The notes beneath the pieces were generated by a model. The model was not told the DNA's origin. It made no database searches and saw nothing but the letters and a program-made list of their open reading frames with translations. Made by a program: the position numbers and the translations under genes. DNA of 64,000 bases from Pyrenophora tritici-repentis (taxonomy: Eukaryota; Ascomycota; Dothideomycetes; Pleosporales; Pleosporaceae): contig NC_089390.1 in the NCBI RefSeq assembly GCF_003171515.1, positions 372,001-436,000 of the forward strand, given 5' to 3'. The first letter of the stretch is position 1. Each line of letters begins with the position of its first letter. Positions 58,994-64,000 of the stretch are shown here, piece after piece.

Positions 58994-61993
58994 ATGAAAT
59001 ACGCACTCATCTTCGCCGCCACGGCGGCAGCCTACGATGCCTACGGCGGCGGCTATGGCAGCGGCTATGGCAGTGGATATGGAGTGCCCAAGAACTCCAC
59101 CACCCCGGCCGCCAAACCGAGCACGTCGAGCACTTCCACCAAGCCTGCTGGGTATACCACCATCACCCCAGGCTACGGCAAGCCTCCGGTCACCGTGACT
59201 ACAACGAATCAGCCATACCCTACCTGCGTATCTGCAGGTGGCTATGGTAGTAGCGAATGCGCGCAGTGGAGCGAGAAGCCTTATGTGTCCACGACCATCA
59301 AGGACTACGACAACCACAACTGCACCATCACGGACGCCGCTCAGCCTGTTGTTGTCTACCATACCAAGACCACAATCACCCACGAAGCTACCCCAGTCTC
59401 GACTCAATCAGGTAGCTACCCTACTCCTACTGGACCTACCGGCAAGAACAGCACCGGCTGCTGGTATGAGCTGTACGAGAAGATTGTCGAAGTTCCTTAC
59501 GACAAGCTCGGTTCTCACGTTCTTCCCGGTTACCTGGGCTCTGGTCTTTGCAAGTCATGCGACACAGAGCAGCCCGTTCACGTCAAGGAGTGCAAGGGCG
59601 GAAAGTGTACTGAATACGATGAGGAGTACATTTATGGCGCTCCTAAGCCCGATGTTACTACATACTCGACAACCGGTGTCTACACTGTTCCTGGCGCGAA
59701 GACAACCATGTCCGGCACCCAGGTCTACACTTACCCGGCTCAGACTGTCACTGTCACCAAGCCCGGCCAGGCAGTTACTTGCACGTACGAGCAAACCAAG
59801 ACGCACCAGGCTACACCCACTCCGTACCAAGGCGGTAGCTACCCCGTTCAGCCTAACTCAGCATCAAACCACGGCTCTAATGTTACCCCCAAGCAGCCTG
59901 AGGGTCCGAACGGATACCCATCCTCTCCTGCTCAATCCCCCCCGGCTGCGGCTCATGGAAACTCTTACGGTTCCCCTCAGCAGCCCAAGGGTCAGAATGA
60001 ATACCCATCCTCTCCTGCTCAATCCCCCCAGGCTGCGGCTCATGGAAATTCTTACGGTTCCCCTCAGCAGCCCAAGGGTCAGAACGAGTACCCGTCCTCG
60101 CCTGCCGGAACTTCGCCAGCTCACGAGAAAGGCTACGGCAACACCACGCCTTCCACTCCTAAGCAGCCTGAGAACGGCCAGAGCAACTATCCATCCTACC
60201 CTACTTCTCCGGAGCACGCCCAATCTTCCTCGGTCGTAGGTGGTTACCCAGGTACTGTCCCTGCGGGTCACTCGGCTTCCATGGCTACCGTTTCCAAGGC
60301 ATCTTCAACTCCCTGCACGAAGTCTCGCTCGTCTTCTGCCGCGCACGCCACGTCCTCCGTCCACGCCACGTCCTCCGTCCACAGCAGCGTAGTGTACAGT
60401 CAGTCTACATCTAGCCCGGCCAAGGCATCTTCTACTCCTTGCACGAAGTCCCATTCGTCTTCTGCCGCGCACGCCACGTCCTCCGTCCACGCCACGTCCT
60501 CCGTCCACAGCAGCGTAGTGTACAGTCAGTCTACATCTAGCCCGGCCAAGGCATCTTCTACTCCTTGCACAAAGTCCCATTCGTCTTCTGCAGCCCATGC
60601 CACGTCTTCTGTTCACAGCAGTGTAGGATCAAGTTCTGTTGCTACACCAGCCGTCTCGACAGGTCACAGCCAGTCATTGTCGACTCCATGCACCACTTTG
60701 GCTTACTCGGTCCCGACCCCGGTTCACTCTTCGGTTCACAGCAGTGCAGTATCTAGCCACTCTGTTGCCACGCCTGCTGTTTCTTCGTCCCATAGCCAGT
60801 CGACTCCTTGCTCTTCCTCCACACCGGTTCACGCAACGTCCTCTGTTCACAGCACTGCTGTATCTAGCACCCCCTCCCCGGTTCAGTCGACCGCGCACTC
60901 GTCGACTCCATGCTCATCTTCGACACCGGCTCATGCAACAACCTCTGCCCACAGCACCATGGTGACCAGCTCTACCCCAGGTGTACCGATTGTGCAGAGC
61001 AGCAGCACACACGCCCAGTCTTCGTCTACTCCTTGCACCACGTCGACTGCTGCCCACAGCACTGCTAGCTCTACTCCAGTCATGTCGACCGTTCACAGCA
61101 CTGTAGTGTCAAGCACTACCAGCTCTACCCCAGGTGTGCCGATTGTGCAGAGCAGCAGCAGCACGCACGCTCAGTCTTCGTCTACTCCTTGCACCACGTC
61201 GACTGCTGCCCACAGCACTGCTAGCTCTACTCCAGTCATGTCGACCGTTCACAGCACTGTAGTGTCAAGCACTACCAGCTCTACCCCAGGTGTGCCGATT
61301 GTGCAGAGCAGCAGCAGCACGCACGCTCAGTCTTCGTCAACTCCTTGCACCAAGTCGACCACTGCCCACAGCACCATGGTTACCAGCACACATGCTCAAT
61401 CTTCATCGACTCCCTGCACCACCTCAACCTCGGCTCCTGTAACCTCCGCTTACAGCACTACCTCTACCCCAGCTGTGCCGGCCGTTCAGAGCTCCAGTGC
61501 CCACAGCCAAGCATCATCGACTTCCATCCACAGCACTGCCACTCCTACCCCAGTCAAGCCTACAAGCCAGAGCAGCAGCACCCACGGTCAATCGTCGTCA
61601 ACTCCTTGCTCTTCGTCGACCCCTGCCCACAGCACCATGGTTTCCAGCATCGTGACACCCACCCCAGTGGCCCCGACTAGCACTAGCACTTCGGCACACG
61701 CAACCTCAACTCCCTGCACTACCTCTGCCGCCTCGACACCCACCCCAGTGCAAGCAACCTCCACCCACGTAGCATCGACCCCGACACCGGTGAACCCCAC
61801 CAAGGCCACTTCCACCCCTTGCGACGAAAACAAGCCCTCAGCTACCTCTGCTGCGCCGTCCAACCCGTCCAGCGACAATGGCGAGCCGGCTCAGAGCTAT
61901 GGCAAGACTGAGCAAGGATACACCAAGCGTGGTGGTTTGATCCAGCGCCGCAAGCCTATCATTGCCAAGTCAAAGCGTGCTATTCTTTTGTAG
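58994..61993 (+). CDS. mucin-like Ser/Thr-rich secreted repeat protein
   Basis: Single exon of 999 residues. A short signal-like N-terminus (MKYALIFAATAAA) precedes a Gly/Tyr-rich stretch (GGGYGSGYGSGYG). About residues 40-280 form a cysteine-containing region with VTVT repeats and motifs such as GCWYELYEKIVEVPYDKLG. A Pro/Gln-rich part has 29-residue repeats (GNSYGSPQQPKGQNEYPSSP). Then about 550 residues of Ser/Thr/His/Ala-rich repeats follow, in units of 42 and 51-52 residues, each with a conserved SSTPCT(T/K)S core containing one cysteine. Dense O-glycosylation is expected. The tail (YTKRGGLIQRRKPI, KSKRAILL) carries dibasic Kex2-type sites and no GPI signal. Probably a cell-wall or extracellular-matrix protein; homologues may vary in repeat number. 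Confidence 0.85.
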   Translation: MKYALIFAATAAAYDAYGGGYGSGYGSGYGVPKNSTTPAAKPSTSSTSTKPAGYTTITPGYGKPPVTVTTTNQPYPTCVSAGGYGSSECAQWSEKPYVSTTIKDYDNHNCTITDAAQPVVVYHTKTTITHEATPVSTQSGSYPTPTGPTGKNSTGCWYELYEKIVEVPYDKLGSHVLPGYLGSGLCKSCDTEQPVHVKECKGGKCTEYDEEYIYGAPKPDVTTYSTTGVYTVPGAKTTMSGTQVYTYPAQTVTVTKPGQAVTCTYEQTKTHQATPTPYQGGSYPVQPNSASNHGSNVTPKQPEGPNGYPSSPAQSPPAAAHGNSYGSPQQPKGQNEYPSSPAQSPQAAAHGNSYGSPQQPKGQNEYPSSPAGTSPAHEKGYGNTTPSTPKQPENGQSNYPSYPTSPEHAQSSSVVGGYPGTVPAGHSASMATVSKASSTPCTKSRSSSAAHATSSVHATSSVHSSVVYSQSTSSPAKASSTPCTKSHSSSAAHATSSVHATSSVHSSVVYSQSTSSPAKASSTPCTKSHSSSAAHATSSVHSSVGSSSVATPAVSTGHSQSLSTPCTTLAYSVPTPVHSSVHSSAVSSHSVATPAVSSSHSQSTPCSSSTPVHATSSVHSTAVSSTPSPVQSTAHSSTPCSSSTPAHATTSAHSTMVTSSTPGVPIVQSSSTHAQSSSTPCTTSTAAHSTASSTPVMSTVHSTVVSSTTSSTPGVPIVQSSSSTHAQSSSTPCTTSTAAHSTASSTPVMSTVHSTVVSSTTSSTPGVPIVQSSSSTHAQSSSTPCTKSTTAHSTMVTSTHAQSSSTPCTTSTSAPVTSAYSTTSTPAVPAVQSSSAHSQASSTSIHSTATPTPVKPTSQSSSTHGQSSSTPCSSSTPAHSTMVSSIVTPTPVAPTSTSTSAHATSTPCTTSAASTPTPVQATSTHVASTPTPVNPTKATSTPCDENKPSATSAAPSNPSSDNGEPAQSYGKTEQGYTKRGGLIQRRKPIIAKSKRAILL
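59885..60110 (+). repeat. 87-bp coding tandem repeat
   Basis: At least two close copies (shared TACGGTTCCCCTCAGCAGCC at 59966 and 60053) encode the 29-residue Pro/Gln-rich unit. Confidence 0.8.
60296..60625 (+). repeat. 126-bp coding tandem repeat
   Basis: Copies begin at 60296, 60422 and 60548 (third partial); the first two are almost identical and contain internal duplication of the ATSSVH unit. Confidence 0.85.
60971..61350 (+). repeat. 153/156-bp coding tandem repeat
   Basis: Copies with the CAGGTGT(A/G)CCGATTGTG core begin at 60978, 61131 and 61287 (third partial). The second and third differ from the first by one extra AGC in the serine run. Confidence 0.85.
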
Positions 61994-62496
61994 ATTTTCA
62001 TTGTGTGATGAGAAGGAGGTGTATTTCGGCGGCATTCAGAGATGACATGCCGTATAGCGGATGTGTATAATAGAAATTAGTGATATCCAAAACAAGTTGT
62101 TCAAAAGTATCTAGATTGTGGTGATGCAAGTGTGTAGAAGTTCAAATAAATCCTTGTTAAATTCGTAATTGTTTGTTCTTTGCTTTGGTACGCCGAGGAT
62201 AGGTAATATAACCCTGTAGAGATAGAATATATTGTTCGTTTGATCCTTTCATCCCATGTACAATGGATTCTTAGCAAGTACATTAGCAAGCGCAATACTG
62301 TAGAAAAGCAGTCTGCTTACAATAGACCTTTTCATGCAATTTATCATCTAATTTTTCACTTGCTGGTTCCTACATATATCCCACGCATATGAGTATCTCT
62401 ATCTCAAATACCTTTTACGGAAAGTATAACATGGGTTAAATAATAGTGTTTCGAATGGATAGAGTGAGTTTGCATAGATCTATAACATGTTTTATA
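61994..62496. other. spacer before second pogo element
   Basis: A/T-rich 3' flank of the mucin-like gene, ending at the TA target site (62495-62496). Confidence 0.35.
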
Positions 62497-64000
62497 ACGT
62501 GTCCGTGCGCGTGATGCGCGGATTCGCGTGATGCGCGGGGAACACCAAAACACGTCAAACCCCTTCACCTTCAACACACGTTAACTCCACCAATATGGAC
62601 CCAATTCAAGCTGCGATTGAAGATATTGAAAATCTAGAGCCAGGAGAACAGTTCCCGTATACTAAAATTGCTGCTAAGCATGGTGTTGTGAGATCTACGT
62701 TGACCCGAAGGCACCAGGGCCAGACAAGCTCAGAAAGAGACAAGAACTTCAACCAGCAGAAACTCAACCCACAACAAGAGCTAGAGCTTGTGAGATATAT
62801 CGAAAAGCTCACAAAGCGAGGCATTCCTCCTACACGAGAGATGATCAGGAATTTCTCATCAGAAGTAGCCCATCAGCAGCTCAGCGAGAGCTGGGTTACT
62901 CGCTTCATCAACCGACACGAGATCCATCTCATCTCAAAGTGGACCAGCGCCATGGATCGTACGCGCCACCTGGCTGATTCTGAGTCAAAGTATAGACTCT
63001 ACTTCGAGCTGCTGCATCGAAAGATCACCGAATATCACCTAGAGGCTCGAGATATATACAATATGGATGAGAAGGGCTTCTTAATTGGCTTGATAGGCAG
63101 AAGTAAGAGGATATTCAGCAGGTGTCAATGGGAGAAGAAGGAGGTTCGAGCATCTCTCCAGGATGGATCACGCGAGTTTCTGACAGTCCTGGCCTGCTGC
63201 TGCGCTGATGGGAGCTCGCTGCCTCCAGCCCTTATCTACGCAGCTAAAAATGGAGCTATACGATCGAGTTGGGTAGAAGATATCAAGGCAGGAGAACATG
63301 AGGTCTTTGTCTCATCATCTCCAACAGGCTGGTCAAATGATAACGTAGGCCTAGCTTGGCTGGAGCAGGTGTTTGATCGCTCTACAAAGCAACGATCAGG
63401 TAGATGGAGATTGCTCATCCTTGATGGCCATGGATCTCACCTCACGATGGAGTTTATTAAGTACTGCGATCGCCATAGGATCCTCCTCATGATCCTTCCT
63501 CCCCATTCGACCCATACGCTCCAGCCGCTAGATGTAGTGCTGTTCAAGCCACTCTCTCAAGCCTACTCTAACGAGCTCACTAACCATCTCCATAAGGCTC
63601 AAGGCCTTATTCCAATCAAGAAAGGGGACTTCTTCCCGCTCTTCTGGAGCGCCTGGATATCCTCCTTCACAGAGAGCCTCATATTGAAGGCCTTCGAAGC
63701 CACTGGGATCTGGCCGATGGATGCCAACGTTATCCTTCGTAGATTTGCTAGCACGCCAGAAGCTGAGAGAAGCTCATCGTCAGGGCTCTCTGATCATGAC
63801 TGGAGAAAGCTCGATCGGCTAGTACGAGCTGCTGTTAATGATAGCCATCAGTATGAGGCAAGAAAGCTGCGCTCAAGCGTTCACCATCTCTCTGTGCAGT
63901 ATGAGCTTTTAAAGCATGAGAACGAGGGCTTAAAGGAGGCTCTTCAACATAAAAAGAAGCACAGGAAGAAGGGCAAAGCTCTTGACCTTCAACAGCGCCA
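62497..64000 (+). mobile_element. second pogo-type transposon (left part)
   Basis: The left end begins ACGTGTCCGTGCGCG right after a TA and contains two copies of CGCGTGATGCGCGG (62509-62522 and 62525-62538), the same architecture as the element at 31 kb but different sequence. The right TIR lies beyond the window. The boundary is inferred from the TA and this similarity. Confidence 0.7.
62595..64000 (+). CDS. pogo-family DDE transposase (3' partial)
   Basis: Open from ATG 62595 (MDPIQAAIEDIENLEPGE) to the window end, 468 codons without a stop. It has an N-terminal Psq-like HTH (YTKIAAKHGVVRSTLTRRHQ), a CENP-B/Tc5-type segment (GIPPTREMIRNF, SWVTRFINRH), and DDE residues D158 (YNMDEKGF), D277 (LLILDGHGSH) and D313 (THTLQPLDVVLF), with 35 residues between the last two. 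The C-terminal part is basic and coiled-coil-like. Overall motif layout is the same as the transposase at 31 kb but the sequence is clearly divergent, so it is a separate family. Apparently intact within the window. Confidence 0.93.
   Translation, partial: MDPIQAAIEDIENLEPGEQFPYTKIAAKHGVVRSTLTRRHQGQTSSERDKNFNQQKLNPQQELELVRYIEKLTKRGIPPTREMIRNFSSEVAHQQLSESWVTRFINRHEIHLISKWTSAMDRTRHLADSESKYRLYFELLHRKITEYHLEARDIYNMDEKGFLIGLIGRSKRIFSRCQWEKKEVRASLQDGSREFLTVLACCCADGSSLPPALIYAAKNGAIRSSWVEDIKAGEHEVFVSSSPTGWSNDNVGLAWLEQVFDRSTKQRSGRWRLLILDGHGSHLTMEFIKYCDRHRILLMILPPHSTHTLQPLDVVLFKPLSQAYSNELTNHLHKAQGLIPIKKGDFFPLFWSAWISSFTESLILKAFEATGIWPMDANVILRRFASTPEAERSSSSGLSDHDWRKLDRLVRAAVNDSHQYEARKLRSSVHHLSVQYELLKHENEGLKEALQHKKKHRKKGKALDLQQR

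Noticed and set aside
1..64000. tRNA or rRNA genes and CRISPR arrays
   Set aside because: I looked for A/B-box-like and cloverleaf patterns and for regularly spaced repeats and found none; CRISPR is not expected in a fungal genome.

Overview
The window is nuclear DNA of a filamentous ascomycete. Introns are short (about 48-80 bp) with GT...CTAAC/CTGAC...AG signals. The genes include Wee1, an Ace2-type C2H2 factor, a cytosolic lysyl-tRNA synthetase, Tudor-SN, a hydrophobin and a HeLo-type protein. The gene mix and RIP-like (C-to-T at CpA) decay of repeats fit a dothideomycete, probably Pleosporales; that placement is inference from memory of protein families, not a search.

Layout. 0-5 kb: the 3' part of a cyclase-family hydrolase, a small secreted protein with three cysteine-rich repeats, and an SDR oxidoreductase. 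5-8 kb: a 132-bp foldback element and a heavily decayed NLR (NB-ARC) relic. 8-15.3 kb: class I-like hydrophobin, hexokinase (with a 40-nt first coding exon), an Ayg1-like alpha/beta hydrolase with an apparent one-base frameshift, and lysyl-tRNA synthetase. 18.4-21.9 kb: Wee1 kinase. 22-26.6 kb: no recognisable gene. 26.7-30.7 kb: secreted SMP-30/lactonase-like protein and a seven-TM protein. 31.0-32.9 kb: a complete pogo/Fot1-type DNA transposon with 55-bp TIRs and TA target duplications. 33.4-37.8 kb: BCS1-like AAA ATPase (with an in-frame TAG or a small intron) and a GPI-type surface protein. 38.2-39.8 kb: a 5'-truncated LINE with a 14-bp target duplication, a (TAA)n tail and RIP-type stops. 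40.3-47.8 kb: Ace2-like factor and Tudor-SN. 48.4-52.8 kb: a predicted 1,397-residue fusion of a HeLo-like helical domain, a kinase-like domain, two IQ motifs and a trypsin-like protease domain. 53.0-57.6 kb: two broken glycan-related genes (GT34-like and Stealth-like); the Stealth copy carries three nonsense codons and a 263-bp MITE in its coding sequence. 59-62 kb: a 999-residue mucin-like repeat protein. 62.5-64 kb: the left part of a second pogo-type transposon running off the window.

The housekeeping genes are unrelated in function and are interspersed with transposons, relics and surface/secreted proteins, as expected for a gene-rich but transposon-invaded fungal chromosome arm. The most interesting system is the HeLo/kinase-like/IQ/protease fusion at 48.4-52.8 kb, whose N-terminal order resembles MLKL-type cell-death proteins. 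A decayed NLR lies in the same window. All functions are inferred by reading motifs; no database search was run.
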